Positions 55,187 to 63,792 of a stretch of DNA of 64,000 bases are shown piece by piece (the stretch's first letter is position 1; each line of letters opens with the position of its first letter). Source of the stretch: Alphaproteobacteria bacterium (GTDB lineage Bacteria; Pseudomonadota; Alphaproteobacteria; Micavibrionales; Micavibrionaceae). The stretch spans positions 310,001-374,000 of the forward strand of contig NZDE01000013.1 of NCBI GenBank assembly GCA_002690045.1, read 5' to 3'. A program made the position numbers and the translations under genes. The notes beneath the pieces were generated by a model. That model saw nothing but the letters and a program-made list of their open reading frames with translations. It was not told the origin of the DNA and did not search any database.

Positions 55187-55978
55187 ATGGTGCAAATCCA
55201 CCCAACGGCAATTATTGATGACAATGCCCAAATCGCAGATAGCGTTAAAATCGGCCCATATTGTGTGGTCGGCGCACATGTTGTGCTCGGTGATAATGTT
55301 GAACTTAAATCACATGTTGTGGTTGAAGGGCACACGCAGGTTGGTGCGGGTACGGTAATTTATCCGTTTGCGTCAATTGGTCATGCCCCGCAGGATTTGA
55401 AATTCCGCGGTGAAGCATCACGTCTAATTATTGGTGAAAATAACACTATTCGTGAGCATGTGACGATGAACCCAGGTACTCAAGATGGTGCGATGGAGAC
55501 CGTTATTGGTAATAACAACTTATTTATGATGGCCACGCATGTCGCGCATGATTGTATCATTGGCAATAACGTCATAATGGCGAATAACGCAACGCTTGGT
55601 GGACATGTCGAAGTTGGGAATAATGTTTTGGTCGGCGGGTTATCAGCCGTGCATCAATTTGTGAAGATTGGTGATTTTGCCGTGATTGGCGGTATGTCTG
55701 GCGTTGAAAGTGATGTCATTCCATATGGCCGCGTTAAAGGGGAGCGCGCCTTCCTTGCGGGGCTTAACATTGTAGGGCTTGAGCGCGGCGGCTTTAGCAA
55801 AGACCAAATCAAACAAATACAGCGTGCATATGGCGAATTGTTCAATGGCGCGGGCACATTGAATGAACGTATCGACCAAGTTGGCGCGACATATCAAGAT
55901 CATCAAGAAATTAATAAGATTATCGCCTTTGCGAAAGCAGATAGGCATTTTGCACTATGTCAGCCTCAGAAAAAATAA
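55187..55978 (+). CDS. lpxA: UDP-N-acetylglucosamine acyltransferase
   Basis: 263 residues from ATG 55187; a TTG at 55172 would add five residues. The start VQIHPTAIIDDNAQIADSVKIGPYCVVG belongs to the hexapeptide beta-helix, seen here as IHPTAIIDDNAQIADSVKIG. The catalytic His is in NLFMMATHVAHDCIIGNN, and a C-terminal helical domain begins near 190. It performs the first acylation of lipid A synthesis. Its end overlaps lpxI by 22 bases. Confidence 0.95.
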   Translation: MVQIHPTAIIDDNAQIADSVKIGPYCVVGAHVVLGDNVELKSHVVVEGHTQVGAGTVIYPFASIGHAPQDLKFRGEASRLIIGENNTIREHVTMNPGTQDGAMETVIGNNNLFMMATHVAHDCIIGNNVIMANNATLGGHVEVGNNVLVGGLSAVHQFVKIGDFAVIGGMSGVESDVIPYGRVKGERAFLAGLNIVGLERGGFSKDQIKQIQRAYGELFNGAGTLNERIDQVGATYQDHQEINKIIAFAKADRHFALCQPQKK

Positions 55979-56790
55979 ATCAACCATTAGGAATAATTGC
56001 AGGTGGCGGCGAAGTGCCGCAGGCTGTGCTCAATGCTGCGCGCGCGCAAGGACGTGATGTGTATATTGCGGCGCTTGAACATTCTGCGGATGAAAGCTTA
56101 TGCCATAATGTTGACCATGATTGGTACGCATTGGGGCAGGGCGGCTCAATCATCAAGGCGCTGCGTCAGCGTCATATTACTGATATTGTTATGATTGGAC
56201 GGGTGAAACGTCCAAATTTAAAGGATATTCGTCCTGATTTATGGACGACGAAAGTCCTTGCGCGCATCGGTATAAAGGCGCTTGGTGATAATGATTTGCT
56301 TGTTTTAATCAATGACGCGTTGGAAGCCGAAGGCTTTAAACTGCAGGGCGCGCAAGATGTTGCGCCAGATTTACTGACGCCTGAAGGTTTATTGACCAAA
56401 GCCAAACCAAGCCGCCATGAAGAGGCTGATATTGCCCATGGCAAAGAGATTGCGAAAGCGCTTGGCATCATGGATGTTGGGCAGTCCGTTATTGTTTATG
56501 ATGGCGTTGTCCTTGGTATGGAAGGCGCGGAAGGTACAGATGCATTAATTGCCCGCTGCGCTGAATATCGCGGTAAGAAGCATGGCGGCGTATTAGTGAA
56601 GCTGTGTAAGCCGCAGCAGGATAAACGCCTTGATTTGCCGACAATTGGCCCGCAAACATTGGATCAACTTCATAAATACGGTTATGCAGGGGTGGCAATC
56701 CATGCGGGAAATAGCCTTTTACCTGCGCGTGATGAATTCATTGAAAAGGCTAACAAATCAAAACTGTTCGTTATTGGGGTGACGGCATGA
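55957..56790 (+). CDS. lpxI: UDP-2,3-diacylglucosamine diphosphatase LpxI
   Basis: 277 residues. GIIAGGGEVPQAVLNAARAQGRD starts the N-terminal domain (seen as LGIIAGGGEVPQAV), then IVMIGRVKRPNLKDIRPD and the C-terminal catalytic domain with SVIVYDGVVLGMEGAEGTDALI, of which VYDGVVLGMEGAEGTD holds the Asp residues. It cleaves UDP-2,3-diacylglucosamine to lipid X in organisms lacking LpxH, and it is the form usual in Alphaproteobacteria. It overlaps lpxA (22 bases) and lpxB (ATGA, 4 bases), so the three are translationally coupled. Confidence 0.94.
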   Translation: MSASEKINQPLGIIAGGGEVPQAVLNAARAQGRDVYIAALEHSADESLCHNVDHDWYALGQGGSIIKALRQRHITDIVMIGRVKRPNLKDIRPDLWTTKVLARIGIKALGDNDLLVLINDALEAEGFKLQGAQDVAPDLLTPEGLLTKAKPSRHEEADIAHGKEIAKALGIMDVGQSVIVYDGVVLGMEGAEGTDALIARCAEYRGKKHGGVLVKLCKPQQDKRLDLPTIGPQTLDQLHKYGYAGVAIHAGNSLLPARDEFIEKANKSKLFVIGVTA

Positions 56791-57947
56791 ATGATGCGCC
56801 GCTGAAAGTTTTTATCATTGCAGGGGAAGTGTCTGGTGATAATCTGGGCGGCGCGCTATTGAGTGGGCTCTCTGATTTAAAAACACTAGAGGTTCAAGGG
56901 ATTGGCGGCGACGCTATTCTTGCCGCTGGCTTGGACAAGAGTTTATTTCCTATGGATGAGCTGTCCATTATGGGGATAGCGGAAGTTCTACCCAAAATAC
57001 CTCATATGCTCAAACGTATAAAACAGACAGTTTTGGCTATAGAAGCGTTTAACCCTGATGTTGTACTATCCATTGATGCACCAGATTTCTGCTTTCGGGT
57101 ACAGAAATTGTTGCGTAAGCGCGGCGTTGTCTCGCCAAAGCAAATTCATTATGGTGCGCCGACTGTTTGGGCATGGCGCGCAGGACGGGCGAAGAAAATA
57201 TCTAAATTCCTTGATGGGATCATTTGCCTGTTCCCATTTGAGCCACCATATTTTGAAGCGCATGGGTTAAAGGCTGTTGCCGCAGGGCATCCAGTTGTTG
57301 AGAGCGGCGCGTTAGAGGCTGATGGCGTAAAAGGGCGCGGGGATATACCGCTTAAATATAATCAGGTCATTGGTTTGCTGCTGGGGAGCCGCGGCGGGGA
57401 ACTTAAATACACAGCGCCAGCATTGTGCGAAACCGTAAAGATTTTACAGGCGAAATACCCTGATTTACAGGTGCAAGTGCCAACATTGCCGCGGTTAGAA
57501 GCGCGCGTTAAGGCGATTTTAGATGCGCATGGGATTAAAAACGTACACATCCACACAGACAAAACGAAGAAATGGGATGTCTTTGCATCATGCCAAGTGG
57601 CTTTGGCGGTTTCTGGTACAGTTGGGCTTGAACTTTGTATGACGAAAACACCGCATATTATAGCTTATCGGACGTCGGCGCTAACCTACCAAATTTTAAG
57701 GCATATCATAAAAACACCTTTTGCGCATTTGGGGAATATTATTTTAAACCGTGCGCTTATCCCTGAATTTATTCAAAACGAATGTCAGCTACAGGAAATG
57801 GCGCAGGTTGCTGATGCGTTATTATGTGACGATCAATTGGTGAATGATATGCGCAGTGGATTTTTTGAAATAGCTAAGGCCGTTGGCGCAGGGGCGAAGG
57901 ACACTCCTGCGCAAATTGCGGCTAGGTTTGTCACGGAAACCAATTGA
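56787..57947 (+). CDS. lpxB: Lipid-A-disaccharide synthase
   Basis: 386 residues, glycosyltransferase family 19. The start VFIIAGEVSGDNLGGALLSGL (seen as IIAGEVSGDNLGGALL), IGGDAILAAGL, and SIDAPDFCFRVQK with YGAPTVWAWRAGRAKKI are family hallmarks; a C-terminal UDP-binding half includes LLGSRGGELKY and ALAVSGTVGLELCMTKTP. It joins lipid X and UDP-diacylglucosamine. It is the last gene of the envelope supercluster; two glycosyltransferase-like genes follow 31 bases later, possibly in the same transcript. Confidence 0.96.
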   Translation: MNDAPLKVFIIAGEVSGDNLGGALLSGLSDLKTLEVQGIGGDAILAAGLDKSLFPMDELSIMGIAEVLPKIPHMLKRIKQTVLAIEAFNPDVVLSIDAPDFCFRVQKLLRKRGVVSPKQIHYGAPTVWAWRAGRAKKISKFLDGIICLFPFEPPYFEAHGLKAVAAGHPVVESGALEADGVKGRGDIPLKYNQVIGLLLGSRGGELKYTAPALCETVKILQAKYPDLQVQVPTLPRLEARVKAILDAHGIKNVHIHTDKTKKWDVFASCQVALAVSGTVGLELCMTKTPHIIAYRTSALTYQILRHIIKTPFAHLGNIILNRALIPEFIQNECQLQEMAQVADALLCDDQLVNDMRSGFFEIAKAVGAGAKDTPAQIAARFVTETN

Positions 57948-57978
57948 CATAACTCTAATGTATGGGGTATAACATCCC

Positions 57979-58794
57979 ATGTTCAAAAAATTGGTCGATG
58001 CATTTAAAAAGCACTGTGTACCCGAAGTCTTGCCGCAAATGTCCCCAGAAGCGGAAGATATGGCACGTTATCATGTCAATTATGTTTGGATTAATCGTGA
58101 TAAGGGCGCGCAAGAGGATGCTGCATGTTCTGTACCGCTACGTTATATAGACGTGGCGTATGAAAATGCACGTAAATACCCTGATGCAAAGTTCACGATT
58201 TGGTTTGATTACGCCGTGTTTGACGATAAAACAAATTTCTTTATCGCGTCTCATCAATATTTTACTGCGCCGAAAAATGTTCAGTTCAAAAATTTGCGTG
58301 ATATTGAACGCTATGCCGCTTCAGAAGTGTATGATGTAGATAGACCGAAAGATATTTGGGCGCGCGTGGATCTTGCGCGCTTGCTTGTTTTGCAGCACCA
58401 ATTAAATGATACGGATAATAAGGCTGATTATCAGCTTTATAGTGATTTTGATGTCCCAGATGTGAAGCTAGACTGTGGCCGTATGTATAGCATCCTGCAT
58501 AAATATGGTTTGTTTATCGGCAAAACGTTAAAACACAATATTGTTGAGAATGGATATTTATGCTTTGACCGTCAGGACGGTAAAGACTTCTTGGAACAGC
58601 GTTTATTGCCACGGACTACGAATGCTGCCAAGGCGGGGCTAGATGGTTATCTGCCCTTAATGAAGGTGCTACAGGGCTGGATGATGGAGCAAGGATTTTG
58701 GTATTATAATGGCCGCGTATCTGCGCCGCGTCAGGAAATGATGGGGTATAAAGTCCCTGAAGATCCATTCTATAAAAACCATAAAATCAATTAG
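57979..58794 (+). CDS. DxD-containing glycosyltransferase-like protein, copy 1
   Basis: 271 residues, no signal peptide or membrane segment. HVNYVWINRDKG (about 32-43) opens a Rossmann-like start typical of toxin-type and GT32-like transferases. DIWARVDLARLLVLQHQL with YSDFDVPDV (D156-x-D158) matches their R-x-D-x-x-R-x-x-x-L and DxD sugar-nucleotide/metal site. The downstream IVENGYLCFDRQDG region would form the acceptor side. A paralogue follows (copy 2). It lies 31 bases after lpxB in the same direction, so an LPS-linked role is possible, as is an effector-like role on proteins. No published family is claimed. Confidence 0.7.
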   Translation: MFKKLVDAFKKHCVPEVLPQMSPEAEDMARYHVNYVWINRDKGAQEDAACSVPLRYIDVAYENARKYPDAKFTIWFDYAVFDDKTNFFIASHQYFTAPKNVQFKNLRDIERYAASEVYDVDRPKDIWARVDLARLLVLQHQLNDTDNKADYQLYSDFDVPDVKLDCGRMYSILHKYGLFIGKTLKHNIVENGYLCFDRQDGKDFLEQRLLPRTTNAAKAGLDGYLPLMKVLQGWMMEQGFWYYNGRVSAPRQEMMGYKVPEDPFYKNHKIN

Positions 58795-58881
58795 AAAGAC
58801 GAGCTAGCAATTATTTGTTTACATAATGTTTTGTGTTGTGCTATTTTGTTGCATACAGAAATCAAAGTTTAAACGGTGACC

Positions 58882-59643
58882 ATGAAGGAACAGCTTAGTC
58901 AGGAGATAAAAGAACAATATAAGGTGCATTACGTTTGGATTAATTCAAATAATGATGTGCCAGAAGGCTGTCTATGTTCTGTTCCTTTACATTATCTGGA
59001 TCATGTTTACAAAAATGCAATTAAGTACCCTAGCGCACTTTTTACGGTTTGGGTTGATAAATCAATGATAGATTTACGTTCAGATTTTTTTGTCATGTCT
59101 CATGGATATTTAGCTGCGCCGAATAATGTAGAGTTTCGTAACCTTAGAGATATTCAGGCTATAAGTGATTTGGCATTTTTTAATGAAGATTGTAGTGATG
59201 ATATTTACCAAGGCCGTAAGTCGAATATATGGGGGCGTGTTGATCTGGCGCGTTTATACGTCTTAGAACAAGCCTTAAACGATGAGCCTGATTTTTACCA
59301 TCTATATGTCGACTTTGATATTATTGATATTAATATATATGATCCAAAAATGTATAGAGCGCTTGCGACAGAAGGAATCTTTATTGGCCAAGACCCTAAC
59401 GGTCGAATTGAAAACGGATATATGTGTGTTGGTAAAGGTCATGGTCAGACTTATTTAAGTACAACATTGATACCAGACACGGTTGTGCATGTTACGGAGT
59501 ATGAGTGTAACGGTTGGGTTTCTTTGGTTAACACGTTTAATGAACCTTGGTTTGATACAGAGAGCTTGTCAGGACAAAGACAAGAAGCATCAGGATATGT
59601 TTTACCTGTTCCTGACTGTTATAAGAATTGGGGACTCAATTAA
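58882..59643 (+). CDS. DxD-containing glycosyltransferase-like protein, copy 2
   Basis: 253 residues from ATG 58882 (GTG 58876 is an alternative). It is clearly paralogous to the gene upstream: KVHYVWINSNNDVPEG, CSVPLHYLDHVYKNAIKYP, a shared APxNVxFxNLRDI, NIWGRVDLARLYVLEQAL and YVDFDIIDI (DxD near residue 145), ending with GYVLPVPDCYKNWGLN against GYKVPEDPFYKNHKIN. The two keep the same catalytic-type residues but differ across much of the rest, so the duplication is not recent. A terminator follows, shared with convergent gltA. Confidence 0.7.
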   Translation: MKEQLSQEIKEQYKVHYVWINSNNDVPEGCLCSVPLHYLDHVYKNAIKYPSALFTVWVDKSMIDLRSDFFVMSHGYLAAPNNVEFRNLRDIQAISDLAFFNEDCSDDIYQGRKSNIWGRVDLARLYVLEQALNDEPDFYHLYVDFDIIDINIYDPKMYRALATEGIFIGQDPNGRIENGYMCVGKGHGQTYLSTTLIPDTVVHVTEYECNGWVSLVNTFNEPWFDTESLSGQRQEASGYVLPVPDCYKNWGLN

Positions 59644-59645
59644 AA

Positions 59646-59672
59646 AAAGGCGGCTCAAATGAACCGCCTTTT
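59646..59672. terminator. Bidirectional terminator between copy 2 and gltA
   Basis: AAAGGCGG (59646-59653) pairs with CCGCCTTT (59664-59671) around a short loop, with A and T runs on either side, which suits both the plus-strand gene upstream and the minus-strand gltA downstream. Confidence 0.8.
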
Positions 59673-59692
59673 GTTTCTGGTGTAAATATAAC

Positions 59693-61012
59693 TTATTCAG
59701 CCGCTTCTTGGCGCGATGGATCGCGTTGATCGAGTGGGCGCACTTTTCGTTCTGTTGCGCCAGTATAAAGCTGACGCGGGCGACCAATACGGTGGCTTGG
59801 TTCCTCGATCATCTCTTTCCACTGTGAAATCCAACCAACTGTGCGCGATACTGCAAACAGAACGGTAAACATTTCCTCTGGGAAGCCCATGGCCTTTAGG
59901 ATGATACCTGAATAGAAGTCAACATTCGGGAACAGTTTGCGTTCCGCAAAATAAGGGTCTTCTAGGGCAATACGCTCTAATTCGCGCGCAAGGTCGAGTA
60001 ATGGATCATCAACACCAAGTTCATCAAGAACCGCATCACAAGATGATTTAAGCACAGTCGCGCGTGGGTCATAGTTTTTATAAACGCGGTGACCAAAGCC
60101 CATCAGACGGAATGGATCGTTTTTGTCTTTTGCGCGTTCCAAAAACTCAGGGATATTATCTTTGTGACCAATCTGGCGCAGCATTTCTAGAACCGCTTGG
60201 TTTGCGCCGCCATGTGCTGGCCCCCAAAGTGATGCAATGCCTGATGCAATACATGCAAATGGGTTTGCCTGTGATGACCCTGCAATACGTACGGTTGAGG
60301 TTGATGCGTTTTGTTCATGATCTGCATGGAGGATAAGGATTTTATCCATTGCGCGTTCTAATGTCGGGCTGACATGATATTTTTCAGCCGGAACGGAGAA
60401 ACACATATTCAAGAAGTTCGCGGAATAGCTAAGTTCGTTATTTGGGTAAACAAATGGCTGGCCAAGTGAATATTTGAGGGTCATTGCAGCAAGTGTTGGC
60501 ATTTTCGCAATCAAACGATGCGCCGAAATTTCGCGCTGCTCAGGGTCCCAAATATCAAGCGAGTCATGATAGAACGATGATAATGCGCCAACAACGCCGC
60601 ACATAATCGCCATTGGGTGCGCATCACGGCGGAAACCTCGGTAAAAATAATGCAGTTGTTCGTGTACCATTGTATGGTAGGTGATGTTATTTTCAAATTC
60701 AGCTTTTTCAGCAGTATTTGGTAGGTCACCATAAAGTAGGGCGTGGCAGACTTCTAAATAAGATGTATTTTCAGCGAGATCTTTAATGTCATATCCACGA
60801 TGCTGTAAAATACCTTCATCGCCATCAATATAAGTAATGCGTGACTTACAGCTCGCCGTTGATGTGAAACTCGGGTCTAATGTGAAAAAGCCTGTATCAG
60901 CATAGAGGCTACGAATATCAATGGTCGACGGGCCTTGTGTACCTTCGAATACAGGTAATGTCCATTTCTCGCCAGTCTGGTCATTGGTCAATGTGAAGGT
61001 TTTATCTGTCAT
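59693..61012 (-). CDS. gltA: Citrate synthase (type I/hexameric)
   Basis: 439 residues. Signatures are [35 protein letters not shown] (His), [15 protein letters not shown] (His) and [14 protein letters not shown] (Asp nearby). It condenses acetyl-CoA and oxaloacetate. Length and N-terminal domain (about 1-50) are those of the NADH-sensitive hexameric type of Gram-negatives. lpxB-(...)-gltA-gltX order is conserved in Alphaproteobacteria, here interrupted by the glycosyltransferase-like genes and by two small membrane protein genes. About 200 bases upstream hold its promoter. Confidence 0.96.
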   Translation of the reverse strand: MTDKTFTLTNDQTGEKWTLPVFEGTQGPSTIDIRSLYADTGFFTLDPSFTSTASCKSRITYIDGDEGILQHRGYDIKDLAENTSYLEVCHALLYGDLPNTAEKAEFENNITYHTMVHEQLHYFYRGFRRDAHPMAIMCGVVGALSSFYHDSLDIWDPEQREISAHRLIAKMPTLAAMTLKYSLGQPFVYPNNELSYSANFLNMCFSVPAEKYHVSPTLERAMDKILILHADHEQNASTSTVRIAGSSQANPFACIASGIASLWGPAHGGANQAVLEMLRQIGHKDNIPEFLERAKDKNDPFRLMGFGHRVYKNYDPRATVLKSSCDAVLDELGVDDPLLDLARELERIALEDPYFAERKLFPNVDFYSGIILKAMGFPEEMFTVLFAVSRTVGWISQWKEMIEEPSHRIGRPRQLYTGATERKVRPLDQRDPSRQEAAE

Positions 61013-61161
61013 TTTGATGGTTTCCTTGAATTTGGAATGGTTATGAAAATATGTGATTTTTCAAATAATTAGTACTTAGATAAAGATAGATCACGTAGAG
61101 TAAAAAAAAACTTAAGATCTGGCGCTTTTGAGAAAAAATTTTGCGCGGCAAACAGTATACT

Positions 61162-61188
61162 AAAAAAGCCCTTCACGTGGAAGGGCTT
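61162..61188 (-). terminator. Rho-independent terminator of the small membrane protein gene
   Basis: GAAGGGCTT/AAGCCCTTC form a 9-bp stem around loop ACGTG (61166-61188), followed on the minus strand by a T run (A 61162-61167 on the plus strand). It ends transcription from the gene at 61214-61654. Confidence 0.85.
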
Positions 61189-61213
61189 ATAAAGAAAGTT
61201 TAATGTGTTTAAC

Positions 61214-61654
61214 TTAAACAGATAATTGGGGTGCGGTTAGGACATAGTTTCCTGCTGTATCTTTTTCATAGCTTACAGCTGCACTTGTTTCTGATGTAGT
61301 TTGAACTTCTTGTTGTGTTTCTGTTTTATCGGCATCAAATAACCATGCGTCACAAGCAAAGTAACTGCCTGTTGCACCTGCCGCGGTAAAAGCTAATGCA
61401 CAAATGCCTGCCTTAACTTTCATGCCCTCAATGGTTGAAGGGGCTAGCGTGCCAATAGCCTTTTCAAGAGGGTTTACTGTGGTTGTAGATTTTGCAATCT
61501 CTAATCCGACTGCGCAGCCAATATCACGGCTGATATGTGTGCCTGCTGTCGTTAAAATGCCTGTGAGCGCTGATATTGCTAGGCTTGCGCCACCAGTCGT
61601 ATATGCAAGTGCCGCTGATGTGCCACCAACTAAAAGATGAGATGTCATACCCAT
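61214..61654 (-). CDS. Small membrane protein with C-terminal GNYVLTAP tail, unknown function
   Basis: 146 residues from the ATG at 61654, which follows AAAGGA by 7 bases; the frame is open 21 codons farther up. It has hydrophobic stretches near 8-40 (LLVGGTSAALAYTTGGASLAISALTGIL, seen as GGASLAISALTGILTTAG) and near 80-105 (AGICALAFTAAGATGSYF). The tail is polar (ETQQEVQTTSETSAAVSYEKD) and ends AGNYVLTAPQLSV. The tail and layout resemble the neighbouring gene at 61799-62212, so the two are probably paralogues. No family is recognised. Confidence 0.6.
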   Translation of the reverse strand: MGMTSHLLVGGTSAALAYTTGGASLAISALTGILTTAGTHISRDIGCAVGLEIAKSTTTVNPLEKAIGTLAPSTIEGMKVKAGICALAFTAAGATGSYFACDAWLFDADKTETQQEVQTTSETSAAVSYEKDTAGNYVLTAPQLSV

Positions 61655-61798
61655 TTGAAGATCCTTTTGCCTGTAGTTCTGTAAAATGTTTTGTTTTTTT
61701 AGCGGGTTGTACGTCAAATGTCAATGATTAATATGGAAATATTGGATCCTTCACAGGAACGGGCGCGTCATACGATTATTTCTTATGAACAACAGGGC

Positions 61799-62212
61799 TT
61801 AGTGAGGGGGCAAAATATAATGGCCGTTTGCATCGCGTTTATAATTTTTTTGCGTGTTTACAACTTGCTCCTGCTGCGTTTCGACTTGTGCAGTTGATTT
61901 ATATTCACTTGCATCGTTAAATGCGCTAACACAAGCCATATGTCCAGCAAGCGCAAACGGGACAAGTCCAAGAAGGCTACCATAACGCACGGCGCTGTAT
62001 TGTGCTTCCATACGATCATAAGGCTCTGTTGTGCTGTGAGGGTACAGGTCATCGGCAATGCGCTTTGCAGATGCGCCTAAAATGACCTCACCAATTGTGC
62101 CAGATAATAAGGTCGCGCCTCCAGTGACTAGCGCAGGAAATAAAGATAAACCAGATGTATATGAAGCGCTTACGACAGAGGTCGTGAGACAAAGCCATTT
62201 AGTTTTTCTCAT
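61799..62212 (-). CDS. Small membrane protein, probable paralogue of the gene at 61214-61654
   Basis: 137 residues. Hydrophobic stretches lie near 8-35 (TSVVSASYTSGLSLFPALVTGG) and 75-95 (GSLLGLVPFALAGHMACVSAF). Between them is a charged loop (KRIADDLYPHSTTEPYDRMEA). The tail VETQQEQVVNTQKNYKRDANGHYILPPH shares ETQQE, a D-x-(A)-G-x-Y-x-L ending and length with the other gene. Position of hydrophobic segments also agrees. No known family is apparent. It lies 87 bases after the start region of its neighbour on the same strand, with gltX upstream across a terminator. Confidence 0.6.
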   Translation of the reverse strand: MRKTKWLCLTTSVVSASYTSGLSLFPALVTGGATLLSGTIGEVILGASAKRIADDLYPHSTTEPYDRMEAQYSAVRYGSLLGLVPFALAGHMACVSAFNDASEYKSTAQVETQQEQVVNTQKNYKRDANGHYILPPH

Positions 62213-62277
62213 TGTGTTTTCCCTTTAGTAAAAATTAGATCATGGAGTAGAGTATGTTTTACATATTCAACCAACAT

Positions 62278-62307
62278 AAAAACCCCTCAAACATTGAGGG
62301 TTTTTTT
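62278..62307 (-). terminator. Rho-independent terminator after gltX
   Basis: CCCTCAA (62284-62290), loop ACA, TTGAGGG (62294-62300). On the minus strand it is followed by a short T run (A 62277-62282) and lies 29 bases past the gltX stop. The plus strand also has seven T, so it may act in both directions. Confidence 0.8.
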
Positions 62308-62335
62308 GTATGCCTTAATTGAGACGTTGAAGCGT

Positions 62336-63721
62336 TTAAACAAACTTCAAACGCTTCAACACTTCATCTTTACCTAATATCGCTGCGGCTTCGAATATGC
62401 TTGGTGATACTGTTGTGCCAGTCAGCGCGGCGCGGAGGGGCATGGCGACTTTGCCGAGTTTGCCTTCTTTGTGGTCGTTCGCGACTTTTTTACACAGGTC
62501 TTGGACGTTGTCTTCGGTAAGGTCGGAAAGTTGCTCAATTTCTTGGGCTAGGGCGCTTAACACGTCTTTGTCGAGGTTCTTTTCAGCTTTCTCAGTGAAA
62601 ACGAAAGGTGGCTTCTTGGCGTAGAAGGCGCCTTCTTCGGCAATGTCGTTTAATGTTTTTGCGCGGTCTTTCAGGGCGTTCATGCCTTTTAATAGGCGGT
62701 CTTTGGCAACATCATCAACCGTTGCGCCGTATTTTTCCATGATTGGCGTAATTAGGTCGAGCAGGCGGTGGTTATCAGCTTGTTTAATGTAATGCGCGTT
62801 GAGGCTCGCCAGTTTATCAAAATCAAAACGCGCGGCGGATTTGCCGATATTTTCTAAGTTGAACCATTCAACCGCTTGTTCGGTAGAAATAATTTCATCA
62901 TCCCCATGTGACCAACCTAGGCGCAGAAGGTAATTTCGCATGGCTTCAGGCAAATAGCCCATTTCTTCATATTCATGTACGCCTTGTGCGCCGTGACGTT
63001 TAGATAATTTCGCACCATCTGGGCCGAGGATAAGCGGGATATGCGTATAAACAGGAACGTCCCAGCCCATTGCGTCAATAATGACTTTTTGGCGGAAGGC
63101 GTTGTTTAAGTGGTCATCACCGCGGATAATATGTGTTACGCCGCTATCGTTATCATCAACAACAACCGAAAGCATGTATGTCGGTGTACCGTCTGAACGG
63201 AGTAGGATGAAATCATCAAGCTCGTCATTGTTTTTTTCAACGCGGCCTTGTACGGCGTCTTCAATGACGGTTGTGCCTTCCAGTGGTGCTTTGATGCGGA
63301 CAACGGGCTTAACGCCTTCTGGCGCTTCGCTTGCATCACGATCACGCCAGCGGCGATCGTAATTCACTTTTGCGCCGCTTGCACGGGCATCTTCGCGCAT
63401 TTGTTCTAATTCTTCGGGGCTGCAATAACAGTAATAAGCCTTGCTCATATCAACGAGCTGCTGCGCGACTTCGGCGTGGCGGTGGCGAGATTCAAATTGG
63501 CTGACTGCATCACCATCCCAATGAAGGCCGAGCCATTTTAAGCCGTCTTTTAATGCGTCCACAGCTTCTTCTGAATAACGGGTGCGGTCGGTGTCTTCGA
63601 TGCGGAGCAGGAATTTACCGTTATGGCGCTTAGCATAGAGCCATGAGAACAAGGCTGTACGCGCTGTACCAATATGCATAAAACCAGTTGGAGAAGGGGC
63701 TATTCGTGTTACGACGGTCAT
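62336..63721 (-). CDS. gltX: Glutamate--tRNA ligase
   Basis: 461 residues. Class I signatures are PSPTGFMHIGTARTALFSWLYA (HIGH-type; seen as APSPTGFMHIGTART) and GAKLSKRHGAQGV (KMSKS-type KLSKR). The catalytic domain includes DGTPTYMLSVVVDDNDSG and IIRGDDHLNN; the C-terminal half is a helical anticodon-binding domain. Many Alphaproteobacteria have two GltX and also load tRNA-Gln indirectly; which kind this is cannot be told. The window also encodes one of its substrates, tRNA-Glu(TTC). It diverges from comEC by about 70 bases. Confidence 0.95.
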   Translation of the reverse strand: MTVVTRIAPSPTGFMHIGTARTALFSWLYAKRHNGKFLLRIEDTDRTRYSEEAVDALKDGLKWLGLHWDGDAVSQFESRHRHAEVAQQLVDMSKAYYCYCSPEELEQMREDARASGAKVNYDRRWRDRDASEAPEGVKPVVRIKAPLEGTTVIEDAVQGRVEKNNDELDDFILLRSDGTPTYMLSVVVDDNDSGVTHIIRGDDHLNNAFRQKVIIDAMGWDVPVYTHIPLILGPDGAKLSKRHGAQGVHEYEEMGYLPEAMRNYLLRLGWSHGDDEIISTEQAVEWFNLENIGKSAARFDFDKLASLNAHYIKQADNHRLLDLITPIMEKYGATVDDVAKDRLLKGMNALKDRAKTLNDIAEEGAFYAKKPPFVFTEKAEKNLDKDVLSALAQEIEQLSDLTEDNVQDLCKKVANDHKEGKLGKVAMPLRAALTGTTVSPSIFEAAAILGKDEVLKRLKFV

Positions 63722-63792
63722 CTCTTTTGAATCCTAACTTTATATTCGTGTTTTCTGCTGCTATATTTGCTTTTTTTTGGGGAAAGTTTCAA

